Assembly (NCBI RefSeq): GCF_035918095.1 | Contig: NZ_CP109137.1 | Coordinates: 7,504,001 to 7,568,000 of the forward strand | Direction of reading: 5' to 3' | DNA: 64,000 nucleotides | DNA from: Streptomyces sp. NBC_01750 | Lineage (GTDB): Bacteria; Actinomycetota; Actinomycetes; Streptomycetales; Streptomycetaceae | Shown here: positions 43,735 to 51,276 of the stretch, one piece after another | How positions within the stretch are numbered: the first letter of the stretch is position 1 | How the letters are laid out: every line of letters starts with the position of its first letter | Program-made: the position numbers and the translations under genes | The notes under the pieces: generated by a model | Databases searched by the model: none | What the model saw: only the letters and a program-made list of their open reading frames with translations | What the model was told of the DNA's origin: nothing

Positions 43735-44601
43735 TCAGCCCTTGCCGCCACTGATGTCCGCGGGGAAGGCGCCCGCGCTCACCGCGGCCATCAGAAAGCC
43801 GCGCCCGAGCTCGGTCAGCCGCTCGACGCCCTCGGCGCCCAGATGCTCGTACGGTGCCCGGTCGAGGCGGTCCGTGTGCTCCTCCAGCTCGGCCCGGAGT
43901 CCCGCGCCCGCCTCGGTCAACTCGCCATCGCCGTCCAGCAGCCCGCGCTCGCGCAGACGTCCCTCGGCCGCCTCCCAGTCCGCACGCCGCCAGCCGCGCG
44001 TGGCCAGAATCCAGCGCGGCGCCATGCCCTTGCCGGTCGCGGTGTGGCTCACCAGGGCCTCTACGGGGTCGAGCTCCGCGGAGAGCAGCGCCACGAGATG
44101 GGCGTCCCCGCGATGTTCGCGCAGCAGGGTCGCGGCATGCCAGTAGGCGAGATGCGGCTCCTCGGGCACGGGCAGATCGGCGTGCGCCGCGTACAGGGGC
44201 CGGGCGTGCCGGGTGCCTGCCTCGGCGGCGCGCAGCGCCAGCTCCGCGGCCTCCGCAAGCTCCTTCGACGCGACGACATCGTCGCCGAGCAGCCGCCGCA
44301 GCGTGCTGTCCACGGCACGCAGCCGCGCCTCGAGCACGGCCCCGGGGGATGCGGTGTCCCACACTGCGGGCAGATGCCGGGCGATCAGCTCGTGGTTGAA
44401 GTTGTAGAAGGCCGCGGCGACCACACCCGGCCCCACGGCGCCCATCGCGGCGCCGCGCCCGGCGAAGTAGGCGGCACTCGCGTCCTCGATGCCGAGCTGC
44501 GCGAGCTGCTGCGTGAAGTCGGGCGAGAAGTAGACCGTCGAGTGCAGCGGGTTGAGGGCATTGTGGCAGCGGCGTCCGGCGCGCGATGTCGGAGAACTCA
44601 T
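43735..44601 (-). CDS. SCO6745-family protein
   Basis: 288-aa helical protein of the actinobacterial SCO6745 family. The N-terminal LNPLHSTVYFSPDF and the core FAGRGAAMGAVGPGVVAAAFYNFNHELI are family patterns. The C-terminal RGWRRADWEAAEGRLRERGLLDGDGELTEAG looks like a winged-helix, MarR-like segment. No enzymatic motif is visible and no function is established. ATG 44601. A near-perfect ACCGAC-N2-GTCGGT palindrome overlaps its promoter, suggesting TetR-type repression. Confidence 0.85.
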   Translation of the reverse strand: MSSPTSRAGRRCHNALNPLHSTVYFSPDFTQQLAQLGIEDASAAYFAGRGAAMGAVGPGVVAAAFYNFNHELIARHLPAVWDTASPGAVLEARLRAVDSTLRRLLGDDVVASKELAEAAELALRAAEAGTRHARPLYAAHADLPVPEEPHLAYWHAATLLREHRGDAHLVALLSAELDPVEALVSHTATGKGMAPRWILATRGWRRADWEAAEGRLRERGLLDGDGELTEAGAGLRAELEEHTDRLDRAPYEHLGAEGVERLTELGRGFLMAAVSAGAFPADISGGKG

Positions 44602-44612
44602 GAGAAGAACGT

Positions 44613-44628
44613 TACCGACTGGTCGGTA
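44613..44628. promoter_or_regulatory. TetR-type palindrome between SCO6745-type and GlxA-type genes
   Basis: TACCGACTGGTCGGTA is a palindrome except for its two central bases, the classic ACCGAC/GTCGGT pattern of TetR operators. It lies 12-27 bp before the minus-strand ATG at 44601 and 74-89 bp before the plus-strand gene at 44702. No TetR gene is in the window. Confidence 0.6.
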
Positions 44629-44701
44629 CGTAGTGAAGTCCAGGCCCATGGCAGGAAAGGTGGGGTACTCGTCATTGCGGACATCTCCGCCACGGCCAAG
44701 C

Positions 44702-45670
44702 ATGGACACCATGACCCAGCGATCCGTACTCGTCGTTCTCTTCGACGACCTGCAGAGCCTCGATGTGACCGGCCCGGTCGAAGTCTTCGCGGGCGCGAGC
44801 CAGGCGGCCGGCGGCGCGTACGGGATCCGAACCGCTTCCCTGGACGGTGCCCCGGTCCGTACCTCCAGCGGGCTGACGCTCGTCCCGGACACCAGCCTCG
44901 CCGACGCCGTCGGCCCCCACACGCTGCTGGTACCCGGCGGCAACGGCACGCGTACCCCGGACCCGCGCCTTGTCGACTGGCTGCGCGTCCACGCCCCGCG
45001 GGCCGAGCGTCTGGTCTCCGTCTGCACCGGAGCCCTGCTGCTGGCCGAGGCCGGTCTGCTCGACGGCCACCGGGCCACCACGCACTGGGCCAGCTGCGAC
45101 CATCTCGCCCGCCGCTATCCGGCCGTCGACGTCGAACCGGATCCGATCTTCGTACGCGACGGAAAGCTGGCCACCTCGGCCGGTGTCACTTCCGGCATCG
45201 ACCTCGCCCTCGCCCTGGTCGAGGAGGATCTCGGCCGGGACATCGCGCTGACCGTCGCCCGCCATCTCGTCGTCTTCCTCAGGCGACCGGGAAACCAGGC
45301 GCAGTTCAGTGTCCAGCTCGCCGTACAGACCGCGCGCCGCGAGCCGCTGCGTGATGTGCAGCAGCACATCACCGAGCATCCGGAAGGGGATCTCTCGGTC
45401 GAGGCACTCGCCGCCCGCGCCAGGCTCTCGCCCCGCCATTTCGCCCGCGCCTTCCAGGAGGAGACGGGTACGACACCGGGTCGCTACGTCGAGCGGGTCC
45501 GTCTGGAGCATGCGCGCCGGCTACTGGAGGACAGCCCCGACGGCGTGGAAGAGATCTCGCGCGGTTGCGGCTACGGCACTCCGGAAGCCATGCGCCGCGC
45601 CTTCGTCAAGGCGCTGGGCACGGCACCGGCCGAATACCGGCGCCGCTTCCGCGCCCTGACCACGAAGTAG
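44702..45670 (+). CDS. GlxA-type AraC-family regulator (DJ-1/PfpI fused to HTH)
   Basis: 322-aa two-domain regulator. Residues about 5-185 are a DJ-1/PfpI class I amidotransferase-like domain (VVLFDDLQSLDVTGPVEVFAGA, LVPGGNGTR, VSVCTGALLLAEAGLLDGHRATTHW with the Cys elbow). About 215-322 is an AraC-type double HTH (SVEALAARARLSPRHFARAFQEETGTTPGRYVERVRLEHARRLLE...). Such GlxA-like proteins sense small molecules such as nitrogen compounds or polyamines. ATG 44702 is chosen; ATG 44711 is possible. It is followed 80 bp later by a free-standing PfpI-type gene it may regulate. Confidence 0.9.
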   Translation: MDTMTQRSVLVVLFDDLQSLDVTGPVEVFAGASQAAGGAYGIRTASLDGAPVRTSSGLTLVPDTSLADAVGPHTLLVPGGNGTRTPDPRLVDWLRVHAPRAERLVSVCTGALLLAEAGLLDGHRATTHWASCDHLARRYPAVDVEPDPIFVRDGKLATSAGVTSGIDLALALVEEDLGRDIALTVARHLVVFLRRPGNQAQFSVQLAVQTARREPLRDVQQHITEHPEGDLSVEALAARARLSPRHFARAFQEETGTTPGRYVERVRLEHARRLLEDSPDGVEEISRGCGYGTPEAMRRAFVKALGTAPAEYRRRFRALTTK

Positions 45671-45706
45671 CCGGAAGAGCCGAAGCAGCCGGAAGAGCCG
45701 AAGCAG
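45671..45706. repeat. 18-bp tandem duplication
   Basis: Two identical 18-bp copies (45671-45688, 45689-45706) with a partial third, directly after the GlxA-type stop codon and before the ribosome site of the PfpI-type gene. Confidence 0.9.
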
Positions 45707-45750
45707 TCCGGAAGACCGGTAAGAACCCGAACCGAGAGGGACCGACCAGC

Positions 45751-46386
45751 ATGCAGATCGCCATTGTCCTCTTCGACCGCTTCACCGCCCTGGACGCCGT
45801 GGGGCCCTACGAAATGCTCTGCCGCCTTCCCGGCGCCGAGGTGGTCTTCGTCGCCGAGCACACCGGACCGGTCAGCAACGACCGCGGCGACCTCGCGCTC
45901 GTCGCCACGAAGACGTTTGCCGAGGTGAACAGCCCGGATATCGTCGTCGTCCCCGGCGGCCCCGGCCAGAGCGACCAGATGGAGAACGAGACACTGCTGG
46001 GCTGGCTGCGCGCCGTCGACGCCACCACGACCTGGACGACCTCGGTCTGCACAGGCTCGCTGCTGCTCGCCGCGGCCGGCCTGCTCAAGGGCCGCCCGGC
46101 CACCTCGCACTGGCTGGCGCTGGACTTCCTGCGCCGGTTCGGCGCCGAGCCCACCGGCGAGCGTGTCGTCACCGACGGCAAGTACGTCACCGCCGCGGGT
46201 GTCTCGTCCGGCATCGACATGGGGCTGACGCTGGTCGGCAGGATCGCGGACAAGGAGCACGCGCAGGCTGTACAGCTGCTCACCGAGTACGACCCTCAGC
46301 CGCCGTACGACGCCGGATCGCCGCAGAAGGCCCCGGCCGCGCTGGTCGAGGAGTTCCGTACAAAGAGCCGCTTCATCCTCCGGTAG
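45751..46386 (+). CDS. DJ-1/PfpI family protein (isonitrile hydratase-like)
   Basis: 211-aa single-domain DJ-1/PfpI protein. FDRFTALDAVGPYEML at the start, VVVPGGPGQSDQM, and the nucleophile elbow TSVCTGSLLLAAAGLLKGRPATSHW with a Cys near 103 are the marks of the isonitrile hydratase/InhA-like branch. Possible reactions include isonitrile hydration or glyoxalase chemistry; none can be confirmed. ATG 45751 has GAGAGGG upstream. Co-directional with the GlxA-type regulator whose sensor domain is homologous to it, which suggests shared or related ligands. Confidence 0.85.
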   Translation: MQIAIVLFDRFTALDAVGPYEMLCRLPGAEVVFVAEHTGPVSNDRGDLALVATKTFAEVNSPDIVVVPGGPGQSDQMENETLLGWLRAVDATTTWTTSVCTGSLLLAAAGLLKGRPATSHWLALDFLRRFGAEPTGERVVTDGKYVTAAGVSSGIDMGLTLVGRIADKEHAQAVQLLTEYDPQPPYDAGSPQKAPAALVEEFRTKSRFILR

Positions 46387-46410
46387 ACCATCGGCCGGAC
46401 CATCGGCCGG
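46387..46410. repeat. 12-bp tandem duplication at convergent stops
   Basis: Identical 12-bp copies (46387-46398, 46399-46410) begin immediately after the PfpI-type stop codon, in the 28-bp gap to the convergent hydratase gene. Confidence 0.85.
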
Positions 46411-46414
46411 GCGA

Positions 46415-47215
46415 TCAGGTGGTCCAGGTGAACCGGGGCGCTCTGCGCTCCAGGAAGGCGGCGACCCCCTCCGCGGGGTCGCCGCTGCCGCGCGCCTGCT
46501 CCTCCCAGTGCGTGTCACGGTCGGTGCGGCCCGTGGCGAACTCCTTCGCCGCGGCCTGGGTGAGCTGGGAGCGCGACGCGATGATCCTGGTGAACTCCGC
46601 CACCCGCTTGCCCAGTTCGGCGCCCGGCAGCACCTCGTCCACCAGACCGGTCCGCAGCGCCCGCTGTGTATCGATCAACTCGGCGGAGAACAGCAGATAC
46701 TTGGCGGCGGCCGGACCCACCAGCGAGACCAGCCGCCGGGTGGAGGAGGACGGGTAGACGATTCCGAGTTTCGCCGGCGTCACGCCGAACAGAGCGCCCT
46801 CCTCCGCGAACCGCAGATCGCACGCCGCGGCCAGCTGGCAGCCGCCGCCCACGCAGTAGCCGCGCACCGCAGCAAGCGTGGGCTTCGGGAACGCGGCCAG
46901 CGCCTCCTCGGCCCGTACGGCCAGCGACTGGGGGGCCTCGCCGGGCTCACGCAGCGAGGAGATGTCGGCGCCGGCGCAGAAGGTCGGGCCCTCGCCTGTC
47001 AGCACCAGCACCCGTACCGCCTCGTCCGTCGCCAGCTGTCCGAGCAACTCGGGCAGCGCCCGCCACATCCCGGCGGTCATGGCATTGCGCTTGGCGGGAT
47101 TGCTGATGCGGACGGTGGCGACACCGTCCGCGACGGTGTGCGTCAACTGCGGCGAGTGCGAGTGCGAGTGCGAGTGCGAGTGCGCGTGCGGCTCGGACGA
47201 CTGGGGCGGCTCCAT
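46415..47215 (-). CDS. enoyl-CoA hydratase/isomerase with His-Ser repeat N-terminus
   Basis: 266-aa crotonase. The oxyanion-hole blocks are GPTFCAGADISSL and VRGYCVGGGCQLAAACDLRFAEEG, with FGVTPAKLGIVYPSSS after them; the Glu pair expected for hydration is only partly present, so an isomerase or other crotonase reaction is possible. The first 25 residues read EPPQSSEPHAHSHSHSHSHSPQ, an extra extension encoded by a hexanucleotide repeat (47154-47189), unusual for the family and potentially metal-binding. ATG 47215 is the only start upstream of the family core with normal spacing. Confidence 0.88.
   Translation of the reverse strand: MEPPQSSEPHAHSHSHSHSHSPQLTHTVADGVATVRISNPAKRNAMTAGMWRALPELLGQLATDEAVRVLVLTGEGPTFCAGADISSLREPGEAPQSLAVRAEEALAAFPKPTLAAVRGYCVGGGCQLAAACDLRFAEEGALFGVTPAKLGIVYPSSSTRRLVSLVGPAAAKYLLFSAELIDTQRALRTGLVDEVLPGAELGKRVAEFTRIIASRSQLTQAAAKEFATGRTDRDTHWEEQARGSGDPAEGVAAFLERRAPRFTWTT
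47154..47189. repeat. hexanucleotide microsatellite (GAGTGC)5 in coding sequence
   Basis: Five perfect GAGTGC units (47154-47183) and one imperfect unit (47184-47189) encode alternating His-Ser on the minus strand near the N-terminus of the crotonase. Length changes by whole units keep the reading frame. Confidence 0.95.
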
Positions 47216-47455
47216 GAGCCGGATGCTATCCGCCGGACCCGAACCTATGATCCTTTGGAGAGCGTCGTCACGGAGCCGGCGAAGCGGCCAGAAGAAGATC
47301 AGGAACAGTCGCACTCCTGACGCTGTCATACGCACCCGGTCAAAAACCGTCGATTGGCGCTGACTTCCGTTCAGCGACCCGGTCCGGACCAACTGACTCC
47401 CAACACTTATTACTCGATGGTCAGCGGTAATCGATCCGAGGGTGGGTGCCGGCCT

Positions 47456-47926
47456 ATGGAGAGCCGCGGGAGCGTCCCGGCCCGGCCACTGTCGTACGAG
47501 GGCGTCTGGCGATTCACCGCTCCTGCCGTCGACGTATCGGTTCCGCAGGCCAGGCATGCCGTACGTGATCTGCTGAACCGCCAGGGCGTACCGGCCCAGG
47601 ACGATCTCGTCCAGGGACTGCTGCTGATCGTTTCCGAGCTGGTCACCAATGCCGTACGGCACGCGGCGCTGCTCTCGCCCGAGGTCGCCGTCGAGGTCGC
47701 CATCGGCGCGGAGTGGATCCGCGTTTCCGTCGAGGACAACCACCCCTACCGGCCCAAGGCTCTGGAGACGGACTACGCACAGACGGGCGGCCGCGGACTG
47801 CTGCTCGTACGGGAGATCACCCTGGAGGCGGGCGGATCGTGCGACGTCGAGCACACCGCGAGCGGCGGCAAGATCATCTGGGTCGCGCTGCCGCTGAAGC
47901 CGGTCGGCGACAGCGCGCCGCTGTAG
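47456..47926 (+). CDS. HATPase-domain protein (RsbW/SpoIIAB-like anti-sigma kinase)
   Basis: 156-aa GHKL ATP-binding protein of the type numerous in Streptomyces. N-box IVSELVTNAVRHA (about 60-72), G1 box WIRVSVEDNHPYRPK and G2 TGGRGLLLVREIT are visible. It would phosphorylate an anti-anti-sigma partner or bind a sigma factor; no STAS or sigma gene is adjacent. ATG 47456 with a GGGTGGG site is chosen; ATG 47417 would add 13 residues. Convergent with idi, 19 bp between stops. Confidence 0.85.
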   Translation: MESRGSVPARPLSYEGVWRFTAPAVDVSVPQARHAVRDLLNRQGVPAQDDLVQGLLLIVSELVTNAVRHAALLSPEVAVEVAIGAEWIRVSVEDNHPYRPKALETDYAQTGGRGLLLVREITLEAGGSCDVEHTASGGKIIWVALPLKPVGDSAPL

Positions 47927-47945
47927 ACCGCCGCACCGGCTTGCC

Positions 47946-48539
47946 TCACCAGCCCCCGGACGGCCCTGTGAGCTCCCTGATCGCCGGCCGCGCCGCTTCC
48001 AGCACGGTCATGAACCACGCCGAGAACGGCGCCTCCGCGTGCCGGTCGGTCAGCTCCTTCGGCGTCACGAAGGCCGTCTCGCCCACCTCCTCCGGGTCCG
48101 GCCGCAGGGGAGCCTGCGCCATCCCGACGAAGAGGTGGTTGTACTCCTGCTCGACCAGGCCCGAGTCCGGGTCCGGGTGGTTGTATCGGACCGTGCCCGC
48201 CTCGGCGAGCAGCGAGGGCGAGATGCCCAGCTCCTCGTGCGTTCGCCGGGCGGCGGCCGCGAACGGGGCCTCGCCGGGGTACGGGTGGCCGCAGCAGGTG
48301 TTCGACCAGACGCCGGGGGAGTGGTACTTGCCCAGCGCACGGCGCTGGAGCAGCAGCCGCCCCTGCTCGTCGAAGAGGAACACGGAGAACGCCCGGTGCA
48401 GCTGTCCGGGCGCCTGATGTGCGGAGAGCTTTTCCGCGGTGCCGATGGTGGTGCCGTACTCGTCGACCAGTTCGAGCAGGATCGCTTCTGGTGCGCCGTT
48501 CGACGAGCTGTTCGCCGCGGTGGCTGGTGTGGTCGGCAT
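47946..48539 (-). CDS. idi: isopentenyl-diphosphate delta-isomerase, type 1
   Basis: 197-aa Nudix-fold isomerase converting IPP to DMAPP, needed for all isoprenoids. Catalytic Cys in SNTCCGHPYPGE (about 80), Nudix helix AARRTHEELGI, catalytic Glu in VEQEYNHLF (about 130) and the metal His residues are present. Start ATG 48539 has AAGGA five bases upstream. It lies about 12 kb from the hopanoid genes at the end of the window and would supply their C5 units along with polyprenyl synthase. Confidence 0.95.
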   Translation of the reverse strand: MPTTPATAANSSSNGAPEAILLELVDEYGTTIGTAEKLSAHQAPGQLHRAFSVFLFDEQGRLLLQRRALGKYHSPGVWSNTCCGHPYPGEAPFAAAARRTHEELGISPSLLAEAGTVRYNHPDPDSGLVEQEYNHLFVGMAQAPLRPDPEEVGETAFVTPKELTDRHAEAPFSAWFMTVLEAARPAIRELTGPSGGW

Positions 48540-48633
48540 ACCCATCCTTCGCTGTGGTCCTCGGCCCTGCGGGGCCTGCCCAGTCTGCCGTACAAAAGCG
48601 GCTTGTCCGCACTTCGGCAGGTCGGGCATGTCC

Positions 48634-48661
48634 GCCCTCGCCGCGTGCACGCGGCGAGGGC
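48634..48661. terminator. 28-bp perfect palindrome, likely terminator
   Basis: The 12-bp arms GCCCTCGCCGCG/CGCGGCGAGGGC flank TGCA, giving a completely palindromic 28-mer between the methyltransferase-acetyltransferase stop (48693) and the idi start. Confidence 0.8.
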
Positions 48662-48692
48662 GACCCTACTCACCAGAATTCATCAGAACTCA

Positions 48693-49940
48693 TCAGACCC
48701 CGAAGGCCGCCGGATAGCGGATCGTGCCGCGCGGCACGCCCCCCGAGCCGTCGAGCACGAGGACCATCATCGCCTCCTCGGCCACCTCGAAGGTTGGCCT
48801 GATTCCGTACCGTTCGGCCGGTTCGAAACCGAACCTCGGGTAGTAGCCGGGATGTCCGAGGACCAGGACGAGCCGTTCCCCGCGCACCCTGGCCAGATCC
48901 AGCACGGCCCGGACGACCGCCTGCCCGGCGCCCTTGCGCTGGTGTTCGGGAGCCACCGCGACCGGCGCGAGCGTCAAGGCGGGAACGTCCCCCACATGGC
49001 ACCGGGTGAGCAGTGCGTACGCCGCCACCGTGCCGTCCGCCGCTTCGGCGACGTACGACGTCCCGGGCAGCCACGCCGCACTGTCCAGACGCAGCGAGTC
49101 CACCAGGGCCGCCTCCTCCGTGGTCCCGAACGCCGCGGAATTGACGGCGTGCACGGCCGGGATGTCGGCCGCGGTCTCCGGCCGGGTGCGCCAGCGTGTG
49201 TCGGTGGGACGCAGCGCGTAGCCGGTGTAGCCGTACTCGGTGCTGTGCTCACGGCGCATGGCGATCTCCGCCCGGGTGGCCGCGAGCGCCTGCGCCATGC
49301 CGGGAACCGCGGCGTCCGCGGTGTCGGCCCGCTCGGCGAGCGGGCCGTAGTACTCGTCCCAGTCGCTCTCGGGCTGGCGGTGTACCCCGAGGACGGTGTA
49401 GCCCGCCACGACCGCCGCCGAGGTGTTCTCGACGGTGGTGCGCAGCGCGTAGTGCTGGTCCCAGAAGGCACGGGCCTCGGCGGAGGGGTCCCCGGCCGTC
49501 CACTCGCACTCGGTGAGAACCAGCGAGCCGCCCGGCGCGAGCAGCCGCCGCCACTGCCGCAGAGCGTTGTCGAAGCCGATCCCGTACGCGGAACTCTCCG
49601 CCCAGACGAGGTCGAACGAGCCGTCGGGGAAGGGAAGTTCTGCCATGTCGGCGTTGACGGTACGGATCGCGTCACCGAGCCCGCGGGCCCCGGCGGTGTG
49701 CCGCAGCTCGTCGAGGAACGGCTCGTGCAGATCGACCGCGGTCACCTGCGCACCGGCCTCGGCGGCCAGCAGCAGGGCGGACCGGCCCGGGCCGCAGCCC
49801 AGATCGAGCACGCGTGGACGTGCCGGCAGCGGCCCGGTGAGGGCGAGCAGCCGACGGGAGGTGTCGTCGGAACCGGGGCCCTGCCGCGGAAGACCGTGGT
49901 GCAGGGCGAAGAAAGCGTTGTGGAGAGCGTTGTCGGACAA
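48693..49940 (-). CDS. fused SAM methyltransferase and GNAT acetyltransferase
   Basis: 415-aa two-domain protein. Residues about 1-245 are a class I methyltransferase (VLDLGCGPGRSALLLAAEAGAQVTAVDLHEPFLDELRH, FDLVWAESSAYGIGF). About 255-415 is a GNAT acetyltransferase (RPETAADIPAVHAVNSAAF, ALTLAPVAVAPEHQRKGAGQAVVRAVL, LVLVLGHPGYYPRFGF). Both cofactor loops look intact, so both activities may be live. The methyl half resembles small-molecule/arsenite-type methyltransferases; no substrate is evident. Start TTG 49940 gives the family N-terminus DNALHNAFFALHHGLPRQGPG. A set of 19-bp repeats lies 43-117 bp upstream. Confidence 0.88.
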   Translation of the reverse strand: MSDNALHNAFFALHHGLPRQGPGSDDTSRRLLALTGPLPARPRVLDLGCGPGRSALLLAAEAGAQVTAVDLHEPFLDELRHTAGARGLGDAIRTVNADMAELPFPDGSFDLVWAESSAYGIGFDNALRQWRRLLAPGGSLVLTECEWTAGDPSAEARAFWDQHYALRTTVENTSAAVVAGYTVLGVHRQPESDWDEYYGPLAERADTADAAVPGMAQALAATRAEIAMRREHSTEYGYTGYALRPTDTRWRTRPETAADIPAVHAVNSAAFGTTEEAALVDSLRLDSAAWLPGTSYVAEAADGTVAAYALLTRCHVGDVPALTLAPVAVAPEHQRKGAGQAVVRAVLDLARVRGERLVLVLGHPGYYPRFGFEPAERYGIRPTFEVAEEAMMVLVLDGSGGVPRGTIRYPAAFGV

Positions 49941-49982
49941 CGTGGGAATCCTTGATGTGTGCGGGCTCCGGCCGACATGTGA

Positions 49983-50057
49983 GATCAGGTCGGGCCTACG
50001 CGATCAGGTCGGAAGTACCGGATCAGGCCGGAAGTGCCCGATCGGGTCAGACGCACG
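49983..50057. repeat. four 19-bp tandem repeats beginning GATC
   Basis: GATCAGG/GATCGGG units start at 49983, 50002, 50021 and 50040, exactly 19 bp apart, with units two and three most alike (GATCAGGYCGGAAGT). They lie upstream of the methyltransferase-acetyltransferase gene. Either iteron-like regulatory sites or a decaying minisatellite. Confidence 0.8.
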
Positions 50058-50075
50058 TGATCGCGTGACGCGGGA

Positions 50076-50150
50076 TCACCTGTCGGCCGAGAGCCCGGAA
50101 GCGAGGATGGGCCGGGCGCTGCGCGGGGCAGCCTTCACCGCGACGGTCAT
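50076..50150 (-). CDS. possible 24-aa small ORF
   Basis: ATG 50150 with AGGAG eight bases upstream opens a frame of 24 codons (MTVAVKAAPRSARPILASGL...) ending at 50076. It lies between the CDF gene and the fusion enzyme on the same strand. It is basic, without a membrane segment. Could be a leader peptide, a small protein or chance; only the ribosome site supports it. Confidence 0.3.
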   Translation of the reverse strand: MTVAVKAAPRSARPILASGLSADR

Positions 50151-50192
50151 CAACTCAGCTCCTCTCAAGCGTGGCGGCAAGACTGGCAGCGC

Positions 50193-51134
50193 TCAGTGGC
50201 AGAGCCTGGCCTCGTGCTCCGCGTGACCGATGGGCTCCAACTGGAAGGTGCAGTGCTCGACATCGAAGTGATCTCCGATGCAGCCTTGCAGATTGTGCAG
50301 CATCTTCTCGTGGCCGACCGTGTCCAGGGCGTCCTGGCTCACCACCACATGCGCGGAGAGCACGGGCATGCCGGAGGTGATCGTCCAGGCGTGCAGATCG
50401 TGCACGTCTTCCACCCCGGGAAGAGCGACGATGTGCGCCCGCACCTCACCCATGTCGACGCCCTTGGGAGCCGCCTCCAGCAGCACGTTGAGGGTTTCCC
50501 GCAGCAGTTTCCAGGTGCGCGGCACGATCATGAGGCCGATGACCAGCGACGCGATGGGGTCGGCCGGCTGCCAGCCGGTGGCGAGGATGATGCCGGCCGA
50601 CACCAGCACCGTGAGCGAGCCGAGGGTGTCCGCGAGCACCTCCAGATACGCCCCGCGCACATTGAGGCTCTCCTTCTGGCCGCGCACCAGCAGGGAGAGC
50701 GAGATCATGTTGGCGACGAGACCGATGAGGGCGAAGGCGATGGTCAGCCCTCCCTTGGTCTCGGCCGGCGTGATGAAGCGCTGCACCGCCTCGTACAGCA
50801 GATACCCGCCGACTCCGAGCAGCAGCAGACAGTTGGCGAGGGCCGCGAGGATTTCGGCCCGTGCGAAGCCGAAGGTGCGGTTCTGTACGGCCGGGCGGTT
50901 GGCGAAGTGGATCGCCAGCAGCGCCATCGCGAGGCCGACCCCGTCCGTCGCCATATGGGCGGCGTCGGCGATCAGGGCGAGGGAGTCGGAGAGGAAGCCG
51001 CCGACGATCTCCAGGACCATCACGCTCAGTGTGATGGCGAGCGCGATGCGCAGCCGTCCCTGGTAGGCCGCGGCCGCGGTGCCGGTCGGCGGCGGTCCGC
51101 CGTGCGAGTGCCCGTGGTCGTGCCCAGCCCCCAT
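50193..51134 (-). CDS. cation diffusion facilitator (CzcD/ZitB-like)
   Basis: 313-aa CDF transporter with a short His-rich start (GAGHDHGHSHGG), six membrane segments, metal-site blocks IADAAHMATDGVGL (TM2) and VLADTLGSL (TM5), and a C-terminal domain (LPGVEDVHDLHAWTITSGMPVLSAHVVV) that is the ZitB/CzcD signature. The TM5 site is DxxxD-like, so its metal choice may differ from the CDF at 18 kb, which has HxxxD there. Extra C-terminal His/Cys residues (CTFQLEPIGHAEHEARLCH). Start 51134. Confidence 0.93.
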   Translation of the reverse strand: MGAGHDHGHSHGGPPPTGTAAAAYQGRLRIALAITLSVMVLEIVGGFLSDSLALIADAAHMATDGVGLAMALLAIHFANRPAVQNRTFGFARAEILAALANCLLLLGVGGYLLYEAVQRFITPAETKGGLTIAFALIGLVANMISLSLLVRGQKESLNVRGAYLEVLADTLGSLTVLVSAGIILATGWQPADPIASLVIGLMIVPRTWKLLRETLNVLLEAAPKGVDMGEVRAHIVALPGVEDVHDLHAWTITSGMPVLSAHVVVSQDALDTVGHEKMLHNLQGCIGDHFDVEHCTFQLEPIGHAEHEARLCH

Positions 51135-51234
51135 GAGGACGCCTCCTGGTCGTCGAAACGATCTGCCGAGACCTCAGTGAACTACGGGTGGGGGGTATCG
51201 GGCAAACACGGCACTGAACACCGTTGTCATATCG

Positions 51235-51264
51235 CCTGACCTGCGGAAATGACCGCAGGTCAGG
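51235..51264. terminator. perfect 12-bp stem-loop after galE
   Basis: CCTGACCTGCGG (51235-51246) and its exact complement (51253-51264), loop AAATGA, just past the galE stop on the minus strand. Confidence 0.85.
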
Positions 51265-51276
51265 GCGCTGACAAGA

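Noticed and set aside
47154..47189. Hexanucleotide repeat as a possible CRISPR or regulatory array
   Set aside because: No spacers; it is an in-frame microsatellite inside a gene.
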